The notes under the pieces are model-generated. The model was not told where the DNA came from. It saw nothing but the letters and a program-made list of their open reading frames with translations, and searched no databases. Source: Actinomycetota bacterium (GTDB taxonomy: Bacteria; Actinomycetota; Acidimicrobiia; Acidimicrobiales; Ilumatobacteraceae). Taken from it: 55,633 bases of DNA. The position numbers and the translations under genes are program-made. The stretch covers positions 1 to 55,633 of the forward strand of contig JAPLAA010000091.1 in NCBI GenBank assembly GCA_026393475.1, written 5' to 3'. Within the stretch, counting starts at the first letter, position 1; each line of letters starts with the position of its first letter. Below, piece by piece: positions 29,267-39,848 of the stretch.

Positions 29267-30037
29267 GTGAGCTCCCCCACGGCCATTCCCCCGCGTCCCG
29301 GTTCCCCCGAGGCGAAACAACACCAGAAGCAACAGCAGCAGCCCAAGAAGCAGCAGCCGAAGCAGCAGCAGCCCGCACCCCAGTTCAAGAAGCGTGGCGC
29401 CCATCAGGGCGGCGAGCGCTCGGCGTTCGCCAACCCCTGGGTGATCGGCGGCGTGATCGCGGTGATCGTCCTGATCGCCGGCATCATCTCGATCGTGTCG
29501 TCCACGGGCGGCGCGGACGACGACGGCGACTTCTCCCAGACCCGACCCGCCGCGATCACCGGCTCGGCGCTCCCGTCGTTCCCCGACGACGGCTCGGCCG
29601 ATCCCGCGCTCGGCCTCATCGCGCCCACGGTCGCGGGCGCCAACTTCGAGGGCATCGACGTCGCGATCGACCGGGGCGCCCCCACCCTGCTCGTGTTCCT
29701 GGCGCACTGGTGCCCCCACTGCCAGGCCGAGGTGCCGCAGCTCGTGGCGTGGAACAGCGCCAGTGAGGTCCCCGCCGGCGTGAGGGTCGTGGGTGTGTCG
29801 ACCGCCGTCGACGAACGCCGCGACAACTATCCGCCGTCGGACTGGCTCGCCCGTGAGGGCTTTCCGTGGCCGGTGGTCGCCGACACCGAGCCCGGTGACG
29901 TGGCCGCCGCGTTCGGCCTGTCGTCCTACCCGTTCTTCGTGCTGCTCGATGCCGACGGCACGGTTGCCTGGCGTGGCAGCGGCGAACTGCCGACGGACGA
30001 ACTGACGACCACGATCGACGAGGCGCTGGCTGCCTGA
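29267..30037 (+). CDS. Membrane-anchored TlpA/DsbE-like thioredoxin with a poly-Gln tail
   Basis: The 256-residue product has a Gln/Lys-rich N-terminal tail (about 17-45, including [16 protein letters not shown]), one membrane segment (about 58-77) and an extracytoplasmic thioredoxin domain with active site WCPHC (148-152) and cis-Pro in [11 protein letters not shown]. TlpA-like proteins act as disulfide reductases or isomerases outside the membrane. A CPHC rather than CGPC site suggests a relatively oxidising potential. The GTG start at 29267 is the first that includes the whole tail; the next genes have their own promoter-like hexamers. Confidence 0.85.
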   Translation: MSSPTAIPPRPGSPEAKQHQKQQQQPKKQQPKQQQPAPQFKKRGAHQGGERSAFANPWVIGGVIAVIVLIAGIISIVSSTGGADDDGDFSQTRPAAITGSALPSFPDDGSADPALGLIAPTVAGANFEGIDVAIDRGAPTLLVFLAHWCPHCQAEVPQLVAWNSASEVPAGVRVVGVSTAVDERRDNYPPSDWLAREGFPWPVVADTEPGDVAAAFGLSSYPFFVLLDADGTVAWRGSGELPTDELTTTIDEALAA

Positions 30038-30052
30038 ACGGGGACGCGGGCC

Positions 30053-30058
30053 TAGCAT
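30053..30058 (+). promoter_or_regulatory. Putative -10 (TAGCAT) of the ACC deaminase gene
   Basis: TAGCAT ends 8 nt before the ATG at 30067. Confidence 0.5.
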
Positions 30059-30066
30059 CGGCGCTC

Positions 30067-31101
30067 ATGCGTCTCGCCGACTTCCCCCGCACCCCCCTGC
30101 TGTTCGGTCCCTCCCCCATCCATCCCCTGCCCCGCCTCAGCGAGGCGTTGGGCGGCGAGGTGGAGATCTGGGCCAAGCGCGAGGACTGCAACTCGGGCAT
30201 CGCCTATGGCGGCAACAAGGTCCGCAAGCTCGAGTACCTGGTGGCCGACGCCCTCGCCCAGGGCTGCGACACCCTCGTGTCGATCGGCGGCATCCAGTCG
30301 AACCACACGCGTGCGGTCACCGGCGTGGCCCGCCACCTCGGCCTGAACGTCGTGACGGTGCAGGAGCACTGGGTCGACTGGCCCGACATGGTCTACGAGA
30401 AGGTCGGCAACCTGCAGCTCACCCGGATCATGGGCGGCGACGTCCGCATCGACGAGTCCGGGTTCGACATCGGCATCCGCGACAGCTGGAAGCAGGCGCT
30501 CGACTCCGTCGTCGCCGCCGGCGGCAAGCCCTATCCGATCCCCGCCGGCGCCTCCGACCACCCGCTCGGCGGGCTCGGGTTCGCCAACTGGGCCGTCGAG
30601 GTGGCCGCCCAGGAGGCCGAGCGCGACGTCTTCTTCGACCAGGTCATCGTGTGCACGGTGACCGGGTCGAGCCATGGCGGCATGATCGCCGGTTTCGCGC
30701 TGGAGGATCCGCAGGGCCAGGGGTCGAGGCGGCGGATCATCGGCATCGATGCCTCCGCGACGCTCGACAAGACCGTCGAGCAGCTCACCCGGATCGCCCG
30801 CAACACCGCGGCGACCATCGAGCTCGGTCGCGAGCTGCGCGACGACGAGATCACCGTGGTCGCGGGCTACGAGGGCCCGGCCTACGGCATCCCCGACCAG
30901 GTCACGGTGGACGCGATCCACCTGGCCGCACGCACCGAGGGCATGCTCACCGACCCGGTCTACGAGGGCAAGTCGATGGCCGGCATGATCGGCATGATCC
31001 GCTCGGGCGAGATCCCGGCCGGCTCGAAGGTGCTCTACTGCCACCTCGGCGGCCAGCCGGCGTTGTCGGCCTACGCGGGGTACCCGGGCCTCGGCTCCTG
31101 A
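30067..31101 (+). CDS. acdS: 1-aminocyclopropane-1-carboxylate (ACC) deaminase
   Basis: The 344-residue fold-type II PLP enzyme closely resembles characterised ACC deaminases: [65 protein letters not shown] and HLGGQPAL. The PLP lysine is K51 and the nucleophile-partner Ser is S78. The residues that separate ACC deaminase from the related D-cysteine desulfhydrase are present: Y299-E300 in VYEGKS (equivalent to Y294-E295) and L327 in HLGG (equivalent to L322). The enzyme converts ACC to 2-oxobutyrate and ammonia. The 2OG-Fe(II)-type oxygenase downstream may share its physiology. Confidence 0.93.
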   Translation: MRLADFPRTPLLFGPSPIHPLPRLSEALGGEVEIWAKREDCNSGIAYGGNKVRKLEYLVADALAQGCDTLVSIGGIQSNHTRAVTGVARHLGLNVVTVQEHWVDWPDMVYEKVGNLQLTRIMGGDVRIDESGFDIGIRDSWKQALDSVVAAGGKPYPIPAGASDHPLGGLGFANWAVEVAAQEAERDVFFDQVIVCTVTGSSHGGMIAGFALEDPQGQGSRRRIIGIDASATLDKTVEQLTRIARNTAATIELGRELRDDEITVVAGYEGPAYGIPDQVTVDAIHLAARTEGMLTDPVYEGKSMAGMIGMIRSGEIPAGSKVLYCHLGGQPALSAYAGYPGLGS

Positions 31102-31148
31102 CGTCCATCACCCGCCCTCCCGCGCCCCATCTCCAGACGCCGGATCGG

Positions 31149-31154
31149 TAGCGT
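31149..31154 (+). promoter_or_regulatory. Putative -10 (TAGCGT) of the Fe(II) oxygenase gene
   Basis: TAGCGT ends 6 nt before the ATG at 31161, suggesting the gene has its own leaderless promoter despite being 59 bp after acdS. Confidence 0.5.
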
Positions 31155-31160
31155 GGGCAC

Positions 31161-32039
31161 ATGAACGTCGAGGTCGTGGATTTCCAGGCACCGGACGCAC
31201 CGGAGGCCTTCACCAGGTCCCTGGGCCAGACCGGGTTCGCCGTGATCGTCAACCATCCCCTGCCCCAGGCCCTGGTGCAGGAGATCTACGACGAGTGGCT
31301 GGCCTTCTTCGAGACCGACGCGAAGCACGCGTATCGGTTCAGCGACGGCGACCAGGACGGGTACTTCGGGCCCGACGTGTCCGAGACCGCCAAGGGCAAC
31401 ACGGTGAAGGACATCAAGGAGTTCTTCCACGTGTACCCGTGGGGGCAGTACCCGGCCGAGGTGAGCGACGCCGCCCTGCGCTATGCCGTGATCGCCAAGG
31501 GGATCGCCGAGACCCTGCTCGGCTGGGTCGAGGACAACACCCCTGAGCAGGTGCGGAGCACGTTCTCGATGCCGTTGCCGCGGATGATGGACGGCAGCAC
31601 CCGCAGCCTGCTGCGCGTGCTGCGCTATCCCCCGCTGCGCGGCGACGAGCCGGCCGACGCCGTCCGTGCTGCCGCGCACGAGGACATCAACCTGCTCACG
31701 GTGCTCCCGGCCTCGAACGAGCCGGGGCTGCAGGTGCGCGACGTGCACGGCGACTGGCACGACGTGCCGTGCGACTTCGGCAGCATCGCGATCAACGCCG
31801 GCGACATGTTGCAGCTGGCCAGCGGTGGCTACTACCCGTCCACCACCCATCGGGTGATGAACCCGACGGGCGAGAGCGCCACGCGGTCGAGGCTCAGCCT
31901 GCCGCTGTTCCTGCACCCGGCCGACGACGTCGAGCTGGCAGCCGGCCGCACCGCCTTCTCCTACCTGCAGGAACGCATCGCCGAGCTGCGCAGCCAGGAC
32001 CTGAAGCCGGGCGCCGGCCAGCCGGGCACGACGAGCTGA
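31161..32039 (+). CDS. Isopenicillin-N-synthase-like 2-oxoglutarate/Fe(II) oxygenase
   Basis: The 292-residue product has an N-terminal helical part like the DIOX_N domain (GFAVIVNHPLPQALVQEIYD) and the double-stranded beta helix with the iron triad H173-x-D175 (AAHEDINLLTVLP) and H230 (STTHRV). The co-substrate or substrate carboxylate motif R244-L-S246 follows. This family includes isopenicillin N synthase, plant ACC oxidase and many 2-oxoglutarate-dependent hydroxylases. The substrate is unknown. Its place beside ACC deaminase is suggestive but not proof of an ACC-related role. Confidence 0.88.
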   Translation: MNVEVVDFQAPDAPEAFTRSLGQTGFAVIVNHPLPQALVQEIYDEWLAFFETDAKHAYRFSDGDQDGYFGPDVSETAKGNTVKDIKEFFHVYPWGQYPAEVSDAALRYAVIAKGIAETLLGWVEDNTPEQVRSTFSMPLPRMMDGSTRSLLRVLRYPPLRGDEPADAVRAAAHEDINLLTVLPASNEPGLQVRDVHGDWHDVPCDFGSIAINAGDMLQLASGGYYPSTTHRVMNPTGESATRSRLSLPLFLHPADDVELAAGRTAFSYLQERIAELRSQDLKPGAGQPGTTS

Positions 32040-32054
32040 CGACGGCCCGACCAG

Positions 32055-32819
32055 GTGTTCTTCCGCCGCTCGAAGCAGGAACGCGAGGCACTGCAGCAGC
32101 CCTTCCCCGACGCGTGGCGCCAACGCCTCGCCTATCGGTGGCCGATGTTCACCACCCTGTCGCCCGACGAGCGCGAGCGGCTCGAGGACCTGGTGAAGCG
32201 GTTCCTGGCCCGGGTGCGGTTCGAGGCGGCGCAGGGGTTCACCGTGACCGACGAGATGCGGGTGCTCGTGGCCGCCCAGGCCTGCCTGCCGGTGCTCGAG
32301 CTCGATCTCGACCTCTATCGCCAGGTCACCTCGGTGATCCTGCATCCGCGCACCGTGGTGCTGAAGGGCACCCGCAACGTCGGATCGCACCTGGCCAGCG
32401 ATACCGACCAGACGTTGGCCGGCCAGGCCCACCACCGTGGCCCCGTGGTGCTGTCGTGGAGCACGGTGGCCTACGAGGCCCGCCACCACGAACGCGGCCA
32501 GAACGTGGTGATCCACGAGTTCGCGCACCAGCTCGACATGCTCGACGGGATGATCGACGGCACCCCGCCGATCACGGATCGTGACCTCCGGGCACGGTGG
32601 GTGACCGCGTGCACTGCGGAGTACCGGAAGTTGCGGCGCGGCGAAGAAGGAATCCTGCGTCCCTATGCCGCAACCGACACCGGTGAGTTCTTCGCCGTCG
32701 CCGTTGAGACCTTCTTCACGGTGCCGGTGGCCTTCGCCGAAGGTGCACCGGAGCTCTACGCACTGCTGTGCGAGGTGTTCGGCCAGGATCCGGCGGCACG
32801 GCTGAACCCTGCCCCCTGA
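32055..32819 (+). CDS. MtfA-family zinc peptidase
   Basis: The 254-residue product contains HEFAH (154-158, context NVVIHEFAHQLDMLDG) and a downstream EFFAVAVETFF segment with candidate zinc-binding glutamate, the pattern of MtfA (YeeI/DgsA anti-repressor). It begins MFFRRSKQERE with AWRQRLAYRWPMFTTLSPDERERLEDLV, as in MtfA. In enterobacteria MtfA binds the repressor Mlc and has aminopeptidase activity; the actinobacterial role is unknown. The GTG start at 32055 is 15 bp after the oxygenase gene, probably in the same transcript. Confidence 0.9.
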   Translation: MFFRRSKQEREALQQPFPDAWRQRLAYRWPMFTTLSPDERERLEDLVKRFLARVRFEAAQGFTVTDEMRVLVAAQACLPVLELDLDLYRQVTSVILHPRTVVLKGTRNVGSHLASDTDQTLAGQAHHRGPVVLSWSTVAYEARHHERGQNVVIHEFAHQLDMLDGMIDGTPPITDRDLRARWVTACTAEYRKLRRGEEGILRPYAATDTGEFFAVAVETFFTVPVAFAEGAPELYALLCEVFGQDPAARLNPAP

Positions 32820-33043
32820 CGGTCTGACCACCCGCGCACCACCGCCGGGCGCGCGATCGAGGTCAAGTTCCGATCAGGGTTGCTCAGGGTGATGTGTTTC
32901 TGGTCCACGGGGGATCAGAACCCACCCGAAATTCTTGCGGTCCGCGCGCAAGTCGGCACAGTCGGCGACCGTGACCCAGACGACCCGAGACCCAGGTCGA
33001 CGCAGGACACCCGCTGAGCAGGGACTTCTCGCTGGAGGCCGAC
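32820..33043 (+). other. Long leader/promoter region of the chemosensory operon
   Basis: This 224-bp gap has no gene. It has lower GC in its middle (around 32890-32935) than its surroundings. TCAAGTTCCGATC (32863-32875) closely matches TCAGGTTCCGATC upstream of the secreted-repeat gene. GGAGG at 33034-33038 is an ideal ribosome binding site for cheA. I do not recognise a riboswitch or a standard flagellar sigma-28 promoter. Confidence 0.5.
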
Positions 33044-35647
33044 ATGGCTGACGACGAGTTCCTGTGGGAGTTCCTGGTCGAGAGCTACGAGAACCTCGAC
33101 AACATCGATTCCCGCCTGGTGGCGCTGGAGTCGGCGCAGGACGCCGACAGCGTGGCCGCCATCTTCCGTTCCATGCACACGATCAAGGGCACGTCGGGCT
33201 TCTTCGGCTTCTCCCTGGTGGAGCGGGTCGGCCACGTCGCCGAGAACCTGCTCGGCCGGATCCGCGACGGCGAGCTCAGCCTCACCAGCGAGCGTGCGTC
33301 CGCACTCCTTGCGTCGACCGACGCCCTGCGTGCCCTGTTCGCCGGCATCGAGGCCTCGGGCAACGAACCCAACCTCGACATCTCCGAGCTCGTCGACCGA
33401 CTCGCGACGCTCACCACCGGCGAGACGGCCGAGCCCTCCACCGTCGAAGCCGAAGCCGAGGCCGAAGCCGAAGACGAGGTCGAGTTCGAGTTCGATGCAG
33501 CGGTCGAGATCGAGGCCGAGGACGAGGTGGCGCACGTCGAAGCGGTCGCTGCGGCCGAGGCAGCCGACAGCGGTGACTTCGTCCTCGCCGCGCCGGCCAC
33601 GCAGGCCGCGACGAAGGCCGCGAAGGCGCCCAAGGAGACCAAGGCATCGAAAGCCGCTGGTGCCGCCGGCGGCGGTTCCTCGTCGGGTGTCGGTGGCAGC
33701 ACGGTCGACGTCGCCCCCACGCCTGCCGCGGCAGCGAACCCCGCCGCAGCCCCTGCATCGAAGAAGAAGGAGCCGGCCGACAACCGCCGCGCCGCCGTGG
33801 CCCCCCGCCGTGGCGACGACGACCGCACCGGCGAGCTGCTGATCGCCGCCGGCGTGCTCGGCCAGGAGGACCTGCGCGTCGCCCTCGCCGCACAGGCCGC
33901 CGGCGACAAGCGGGTGATCGGCGAGATCCTCGTGTCGCACGGCTGGGTCGAGGCATCCGCGGTCGAGTCGGTGCTGCAGTTGCAGCGCCAGCTCCGCCAG
34001 CCTGCGGAACCGAAGTCGTCGGCCGAGGACTCGACCATCCGCCTCGACGTGAGCGTGCTCGACGAGCTGATGAACCTCGTCGGCGAACTCGTGCTGGCCC
34101 GCAACTCCCTCGTCCGGTCGATCTCGACCGTCGAGGACCGGTCGCTGCTGGCCGACAGCCAGCGGATCGACCTCGTCACCAGCGAGCTCCAGGCACGCGT
34201 GCTGCGCACCCGCATGCGCCCCATCCGCACCGTCTGGGCGAAGCTCCCCCGCCTCGTCCGCGAGGTCTCGATGACCTGCGGCCGTCAGGTGGCGCTCGTG
34301 CTCGAGGGTGAGGAGACCGAGCTGGACAAGAGCGTCGTCGAGGCGATCAAGGACCCGCTCACCCACTGTGTGCGCAACGCCGTCGACCACGGCATCGAGT
34401 CGCCCGAGGACCGCATCGCCGCCGGCAAGCGCGCCGAGGGCACCCTGTCGTTGAAGGCGAGCCACGAGAACGGCCAGGTCGTCATCCAGATCAAGGACGA
34501 CGGCCGCGGCATCGACGTCAACAAGATCCGCGCCAAGGCGAGCGAGAAGAACATCCACCCCGAGGACGTCCTCGCCCGGATGACCGAGCGGGAGATCCTC
34601 GACCTGATCTTCGCACCGGGCTTCTCCACCGCCGCGAAGGTCACCGAGGTGTCCGGTCGCGGCGTCGGCATGGACGTGGTGCGCACCAACATCGAGCGGA
34701 TCGGTGGCAGCGTCAACGTCACCACCGTGCTCGGCGAAGGCTCGACGTTCACGTTCATGATCCCGCTCACGCTGGCGATCATCCCGGCGCTGCTCGTCAC
34801 GATCGGTTCGCACCGCTACGCCATCCCGCAGACCTCGCTCGTCGAGCTCGTCCGCCTCACCGGCGACGACTGCGAGAACTCGATCGAGAACATGCACGGC
34901 GTCGACGTGTACCGCCTGCGTGGTCGGCTCCTGCCGGTCATCGACGCGGCGACCACGCTCGGCGTGCCGCACCCGCCGCCGCGGCCGGGCCGTCGCCGAC
35001 TCCAGATCGCCGTGCTCCAGGCCGACGGTCGCGAGTTCGGCCTCGTGGTCGACGACGTGCACGGCACCGAGGAGATCGTCGTCAAGCCGGTGGGCCCGCA
35101 CTACACCGGCATCGGCTGCTTCGCCGGCGCCACGATCCTCGGCGACGGCGTCGTCTCGCTGATCGTCGACGTCGCCGGCGTCGCCGAACGCGCTGGCGTC
35201 GGCGCCGCAACGCTCGAGGACGCGAACGTCGATCTCGAGCAGACGCTGTTCGACGGCGACGGCCTCGTCCAGTACGTCATCGTCTCGATGGCCGACGGGT
35301 CGAAGTACGCCGTGCCGCTCGATCAGGTGGCACGACTCGAGAAGTTCACCCGCGACCGCGTCGAGGAGGTGGCCGGCAACCGCGTGGTGCAGTACCGCGA
35401 CGGACTGCTGCCGCTCACCACCATCGGCGGCTGGTACGACAACCACGAGCGCCCGGTCGTCACCGCGGTGCTCCACACCTCTCTGGGCGAGATCGGACTC
35501 GTCGTCGACCGTGTGCTCGACGTCGCGACCGGCTCGGCCGAGGCCGGCGGAACCATCACCGTCACCGACGGACGCGCTCACGAGATCGTCGACGTCGAAC
35601 AGCTCATCTACTCGTGCAGACATCTTCTGGCGGAGGCCCACTCATGA
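33044..35647 (+). CDS. cheA: CheA-type chemosensory histidine kinase with MshEN-like insert and two CheW domains
   Basis: The 867-residue product has an HPt domain (about 1-105) with the phosphoryl-accepting His45 in [13 protein letters not shown] disordered linker (about 128-258, first Glu-rich then Ala/Pro/Lys-rich) follows. Residues 261-284 and 291-314 then form two copies of a 24-residue pattern (R-x-G-x-LLI-xx-G-VL-x4-L-x3-L-x2-Q type) that matches the MshEN cyclic-di-GMP receptor signature. Next come the P3 dimerisation helices (331-400) and a HATPase domain with N box [12 protein letters not shown] (441-452), DDGRGID (485-491) and GRGVGMDVV (538-546). Two CheW-like P5 domains (about 583-718 and 740-865) end the protein. 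No CheY-binding P2 domain is evident. The stop overlaps the first chemoreceptor gene (ATGA). Confidence 0.95.
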   Translation: MADDEFLWEFLVESYENLDNIDSRLVALESAQDADSVAAIFRSMHTIKGTSGFFGFSLVERVGHVAENLLGRIRDGELSLTSERASALLASTDALRALFAGIEASGNEPNLDISELVDRLATLTTGETAEPSTVEAEAEAEAEDEVEFEFDAAVEIEAEDEVAHVEAVAAAEAADSGDFVLAAPATQAATKAAKAPKETKASKAAGAAGGGSSSGVGGSTVDVAPTPAAAANPAAAPASKKKEPADNRRAAVAPRRGDDDRTGELLIAAGVLGQEDLRVALAAQAAGDKRVIGEILVSHGWVEASAVESVLQLQRQLRQPAEPKSSAEDSTIRLDVSVLDELMNLVGELVLARNSLVRSISTVEDRSLLADSQRIDLVTSELQARVLRTRMRPIRTVWAKLPRLVREVSMTCGRQVALVLEGEETELDKSVVEAIKDPLTHCVRNAVDHGIESPEDRIAAGKRAEGTLSLKASHENGQVVIQIKDDGRGIDVNKIRAKASEKNIHPEDVLARMTEREILDLIFAPGFSTAAKVTEVSGRGVGMDVVRTNIERIGGSVNVTTVLGEGSTFTFMIPLTLAIIPALLVTIGSHRYAIPQTSLVELVRLTGDDCENSIENMHGVDVYRLRGRLLPVIDAATTLGVPHPPPRPGRRRLQIAVLQADGREFGLVVDDVHGTEEIVVKPVGPHYTGIGCFAGATILGDGVVSLIVDVAGVAERAGVGAATLEDANVDLEQTLFDGDGLVQYVIVSMADGSKYAVPLDQVARLEKFTRDRVEEVAGNRVVQYRDGLLPLTTIGGWYDNHERPVVTAVLHTSLGEIGLVVDRVLDVATGSAEAGGTITVTDGRAHEIVDVEQLIYSCRHLLAEAHS

Positions 35648-37893
35648 CCGACAACACCTTCAAGCGCAAGATCGGCAGCGTCGGCGACGCGATCGTCGCA
35701 CCGAGCCGCACCCTCCTCGGCGGCATGCGCCTCACTGCGAAGTTCGCGGTCATCGGCTTCGTGCTGATCGCCCCGCTGCTGTTCGTGGTGCAGCGCTATG
35801 CCGCATCGCAGAACGCGAGCGCCGACTTCAGCGGCCTCGAGCAGACCGGCATGGAGTACGTCACCCCGGCGTTCGCTCTCGAGGTGGCCCTCGTCGATGC
35901 CCGCTCGGCAGCGGTCAGCGGCGCCGAGATCGACGTCGAAGGTCTGCGTGCCGCAATGGCCGAGGTCGACGCGGTCGACGCCCGCATCGGCGATGCCGTC
36001 GCGACGTCGGATGCGTGGAACGCCCTCAGCGGTGAGATCGATGCACTGATCGGCTCGTCCCCGGCGGATCCGAGCGAAGCCTTCGTCGCCTGGTCGGCGG
36101 TCGTCAACCAATCGGCAGCGCTCGTCTCGACGGCCGCCGACGGCTCGAACCTCACGCTCGACCCCGACCTCGATTCGTTCTACCTGATGGACGCGTCGAC
36201 CACGAAGACCCCGGCACTCATCGCCGCCGTCGGCGTGATGATCGATCTGCAGTCCCTCGACCCCGAGGTACACGCCGACGATGCGACGGTCGCCAAGGTG
36301 CGCATCGACGACGCGGTCGGCGCGATCACGGCCGGTTTCGCGAAGACGATCGGCGCCACCGCCGACAGCGCCGTCGCCTCCGAGATCGAGGCCGCCTCGG
36401 CCTCGCTGTCTGCCGCGTACGACACCCGCGAGGACGCCGGCGGCTACAGCCGCCTGCGCGACGCCACGATCGCGACGGCCGAGATCTCGTCCCGCAACCT
36501 GGGCGTCCTGCTCCAGACCCGCATCGACGGCATCGTCGGCAAGCGCGACGTCACCCTGTGGGTGAGCGGCATCGCCATCGTGCTCGCCCTGTGGCTGTTC
36601 GCCGGCTTCTACCAGTCGATCACCCGTGGCATCCGGTCGATCCTCACCGCTCTCCGGGCCGCGGCGACCGGCGACCTCACCGCCCGCGCCAACGTGACGA
36701 CCAAGGAGGAGATCGGCGAGATGAGCGCCGCGCTCGACAAGGCGCTCGAGGGGGTCGCTACTGCGATCGGCGCGGTGAGCAGCCGCACCGACCAGGTGGT
36801 GGGCAACGCGTCGGCGCTCACCGATGTGGGCGGGAGCCTGCAGGCCGACTCGGCTCGGGCCGTGTTCCACGCCGACACCGTCGCCAACCTCGCTCGCGAT
36901 CTCCAGGGCGACACCGAGCGCACCCTCAGCGAAGTCACCTCGGTGAAGGACGTGCTCGGCGAGGTCACCTTCGCCGCCGAGCAGCTCGATGCCGACATGC
37001 AGGCCGTCTCGGCCGCCTCCGCCGAGCTCACCGCCGCCGTGCGTGACGTGGCCAAGGTGGCCGACGAGACCCAGCGCCGCGCCACCGATGCCGTCGCCCA
37101 GGTGGGCGTCGCCAAGCACGTGGTGATGAGCCTCACCGCCGCTGCGGACGAGATCGGCGGCATCGTCGAGCTGATCGAGGACATCGCCGAGCAGACCAAC
37201 CTGCTCGCACTCAACGCGACCGTCGAGGCCGCTCGTGCCGGCGAGGCGGGCCGCAGCTTCGCCGTGGTCGCCGCCGAGGTGAAGAACCTGGCCACGGCCA
37301 CCACCGCCGCCACCGAGCGCATCCGCGACTCGATCTCGGCCGTGCAGCAGGGCAGCACCGATGCGGCCCATGCGATCAGCGAGGTCGTCACCGTCATCGA
37401 CGGCATCAGCGAGGGTCAGATCACCGTCGCCGCCGCCGTCGAGGAGGAGATGGCGATGGCCGACGAGATCGGCCGCAGCGTCGCCCGCGGCGCCGCCGGC
37501 ATCCGCGACATCACCGCCTCGGTCGGCTCGATCAACACCAGCCTCGACAGCGTCAAGGCCGCGACCGAGAACGTGTCGTCGACGGCGCAGCGAGCTGCTT
37601 CGGCCGGGGCCGAGATGGCCTCGACGGCCCGGAGCAACGTCGCCGCCGCCACCCAGACCGGTGCGTCGGCCGAGCAACTCAACGGCACGGCCGCTGCGCT
37701 CCAGTCGGCCGTCGCCCGCTTCGTGCTCACCCCGCAGAAGGCCGGCGCCACCACCCGCAGCTCCGGCTCGTCGGGCAACGGCGGCAAGAACGGCAAGGCC
37801 GGTACGTCGAAGAACGGCAAGAGCAGCAACAACAGCAAGCAGCAGAACCGGACGTCGGACGACGACCTCGCCACCGCAGGGAGCACGAAATGA
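35644..37893 (+). CDS. Methyl-accepting chemotaxis protein 1
   Basis: The 749-residue product has a short cytoplasmic N-terminus, TM1 (about 33-50), a helical extracytoplasmic sensor domain (about 51-300), TM2 (about 303-324), HAMP (about 325-378) and a long cytoplasmic signalling hairpin. The hairpin tip has the conserved [20 protein letters not shown] followed by [12 protein letters not shown], which binds CheA and CheW. The C-terminal 50 residues are Gly/Asn/Lys/Ser-rich and do not end in a CheR-docking pentapeptide. The start overlaps the cheA stop by 4 bp and the stop overlaps the next gene by 4 bp, so expression is tightly coupled. The ligand is unknown. Confidence 0.93.
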   Translation: MTDNTFKRKIGSVGDAIVAPSRTLLGGMRLTAKFAVIGFVLIAPLLFVVQRYAASQNASADFSGLEQTGMEYVTPAFALEVALVDARSAAVSGAEIDVEGLRAAMAEVDAVDARIGDAVATSDAWNALSGEIDALIGSSPADPSEAFVAWSAVVNQSAALVSTAADGSNLTLDPDLDSFYLMDASTTKTPALIAAVGVMIDLQSLDPEVHADDATVAKVRIDDAVGAITAGFAKTIGATADSAVASEIEAASASLSAAYDTREDAGGYSRLRDATIATAEISSRNLGVLLQTRIDGIVGKRDVTLWVSGIAIVLALWLFAGFYQSITRGIRSILTALRAAATGDLTARANVTTKEEIGEMSAALDKALEGVATAIGAVSSRTDQVVGNASALTDVGGSLQADSARAVFHADTVANLARDLQGDTERTLSEVTSVKDVLGEVTFAAEQLDADMQAVSAASAELTAAVRDVAKVADETQRRATDAVAQVGVAKHVVMSLTAAADEIGGIVELIEDIAEQTNLLALNATVEAARAGEAGRSFAVVAAEVKNLATATTAATERIRDSISAVQQGSTDAAHAISEVVTVIDGISEGQITVAAAVEEEMAMADEIGRSVARGAAGIRDITASVGSINTSLDSVKAATENVSSTAQRAASAGAEMASTARSNVAAATQTGASAEQLNGTAAALQSAVARFVLTPQKAGATTRSSGSSGNGGKNGKAGTSKNGKSSNNSKQQNRTSDDDLATAGSTK

Positions 37894-39848
37894 AGAACGA
37901 CCAACTCACCCGGGGCAAGCTGCTCCGCGTCGGCGGGCTGCTGCTCGCGCTGATGACGATCATCGCCGGCGTCGGCTACGTCGGTATGAACAAGATCGAC
38001 GCGGCGGCGACCGAGATCGCCCAGGCCGAGGACGCCGTCACCCAGGCGCTGCTGGCCGACATGGCCCACGACGCGACCCGTGGCGCCGTGGAGAGCGCGT
38101 TCCGCGCGGCGGGCACCGAGGACCCCGCCGACGACGAGGTCGTCCGTGCCGACGTCGCCGACGCGAGTTCGACGCTGATCGCCGAGCTCGAGAAGGCCGC
38201 CGACTTCGGTCTGAGCCCCGACGAGACCCGCGTCCTCGACACCGCACTCGCCGAGGCGGCCGAGTACGCCGACACGGCGGTCCGCGCGTCGGAGGCCGTG
38301 CTCACCGGCGCCGAGAACGAGCCGGAGGTGTTCGCCGAGTTCCAGGCCGACTTCGACAAGCTCGTGATCAGCCTCGACAGCCTGCGCACCGACTTCTCGC
38401 AGCGGAGCATCGAGAACCGGGCGACGGCGAAGGACACGAACTCGTCGTCGAAAATGCAGCTGTACGTCGTGTTCGGCGCCGCCCTGCTCACGTTCCTGTG
38501 GGTCGGCCGTCGCTTCCTCAAGATGATCACCTCGTTCATCGAGCTGAAGGTGGAAGCCGACCGCGCCAACGCGATGGTGAAGAACTCGCCGACGGGCATG
38601 GTGTTCGCCGACGAGGACGAGATCGTGCAGTACATCAACCCGGCGTTCGCCGACCTGGCCCACACACTGGGCGATGCGCTGCCGGTGAAGGCCGACGACG
38701 TCGTCGGTTCGAAGCTGCCGGCGCTCCACCCCGATCCCGCTCAACTCGAGCGGATCATCCAGAACGACCTGCCGCACCAGGCGCGTCTGCAGCTCGGCAA
38801 GGAGTGGGTCGACCTCATGGTCGACGAGGTGAACGACGAGGCGGGCAACCGCATCGGCACGATGACCAACTGGGTGCTCGTGACCGATCAGGTGAACATG
38901 GAGAACCAGCAGCGCGAGACCAGCGAGCGCATCGCCGGCATCCTCGCCCAGGTGAACACGACCGCCACCCAGCTCGCCAGCGCCGCCGAGGAGTTCACGT
39001 CGGTCAGCCGCACGATGTCGTCGAGCGCCGAGGGTTCGGCCGCCCAGGCCGGCACCGTCAGCAACGCCGGCAACCGCCTCAGCGAGAACACCGCCAACGT
39101 CGCCCTCGGCGTGAGCGAACTGCGTGAGAGCATCGGCGAGATCAGCCGCAGCGCCTCCGAAGCGAGCGCGGTGGCCAACGAGGCCCTCGCAGCCGCCACC
39201 CACACCGGTGACATCGTGAGCCGTCTCGGCGTCAGCAGTGCGGAGATCTCGAGCGTGGTCGGCGTCATCTCGTCGATCGCCGAGCAGACCAACCTCCTCG
39301 CCCTCAACGCGACGATCGAGGCCGCCCGCGCCGGCGAGCTCGGCAAGGGCTTCGCCGTCGTCGCCAACGAGGTGAAGGAACTCGCCAACTCGACGGCCAA
39401 GGCCACCGGTGACATCCAGCAGAAGGTCGAGGCCATCCAGAGCCAGACCCGCGAGGCGGTCGCCGCGATCGAGGGCATCGCTCACGTCATCAGCCAGATC
39501 ACCGATGGTCAGGTGCGTATCGCTGCCGCCGTCGAGGAGCAGTCGGCCACCTCGGTCGACATCGGTCGCAGCGTCGACGAGGCCGCCCGCGGTTCCGCCG
39601 AGATCGCCGAGGCCATCCAGGGTGTCGCCCGTGGTGCCAACGACGTCGCCTCGGGCGCCAACGACACCGAGAAGGCCGCCGAGGAGCTCGCCCGCCTGGC
39701 AGCGTCGCTCAAGTCGCTGGTGTCGACCGAGCCGACGGCGATCGTTGCCGATGAGCGCATCCAGCGCAGCGCCGCCCAGTGGTCGCACCTCGACGTCGAC
39801 GCCATCCCGGCGCCGGCCAAGCAGCCCGTCGGAGCCTCGGCATGGTGA
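37890..39848 (+). CDS. Methyl-accepting chemotaxis protein 2 with cytoplasmic PAS-like domain
   Basis: The 652-residue product has TM1 (about 13-31), an extracytoplasmic helical region (about 32-187), TM2 (about 189-207) and a PAS-like domain (about 222-337; [24 protein letters not shown] then [13 protein letters not shown]). The signalling hairpin with [20 protein letters not shown] and [12 protein letters not shown] completes it. A PAS domain between membrane and signalling hairpin replaces the usual HAMP, so it can sense a cytoplasmic cue as well as an external one. Starts and stops overlap both neighbours. Confidence 0.92.
   Translation: MKNDQLTRGKLLRVGGLLLALMTIIAGVGYVGMNKIDAAATEIAQAEDAVTQALLADMAHDATRGAVESAFRAAGTEDPADDEVVRADVADASSTLIAELEKAADFGLSPDETRVLDTALAEAAEYADTAVRASEAVLTGAENEPEVFAEFQADFDKLVISLDSLRTDFSQRSIENRATAKDTNSSSKMQLYVVFGAALLTFLWVGRRFLKMITSFIELKVEADRANAMVKNSPTGMVFADEDEIVQYINPAFADLAHTLGDALPVKADDVVGSKLPALHPDPAQLERIIQNDLPHQARLQLGKEWVDLMVDEVNDEAGNRIGTMTNWVLVTDQVNMENQQRETSERIAGILAQVNTTATQLASAAEEFTSVSRTMSSSAEGSAAQAGTVSNAGNRLSENTANVALGVSELRESIGEISRSASEASAVANEALAAATHTGDIVSRLGVSSAEISSVVGVISSIAEQTNLLALNATIEAARAGELGKGFAVVANEVKELANSTAKATGDIQQKVEAIQSQTREAVAAIEGIAHVISQITDGQVRIAAAVEEQSATSVDIGRSVDEAARGSAEIAEAIQGVARGANDVASGANDTEKAAEELARLAASLKSLVSTEPTAIVADERIQRSAAQWSHLDVDAIPAPAKQPVGASAW

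Noticed and set aside
30067..31101. D-cysteine desulfhydrase
   Set aside because: The residues at the discriminating positions (E300, L327) are those of ACC deaminase.
32820..33043. Possible cyclic-di-GMP (GEMM) riboswitch or sigma-28 promoter before cheA
   Set aside because: The conserved GEMM core and tetraloop receptor are not visible, and TCAAG and CCGAT are too close for a sigma-28 promoter.
32915..35641. Long open frame antisense to cheA (about 900 codons)
   Set aside because: Composition-driven shadow of a conserved gene; no recognisable domain.
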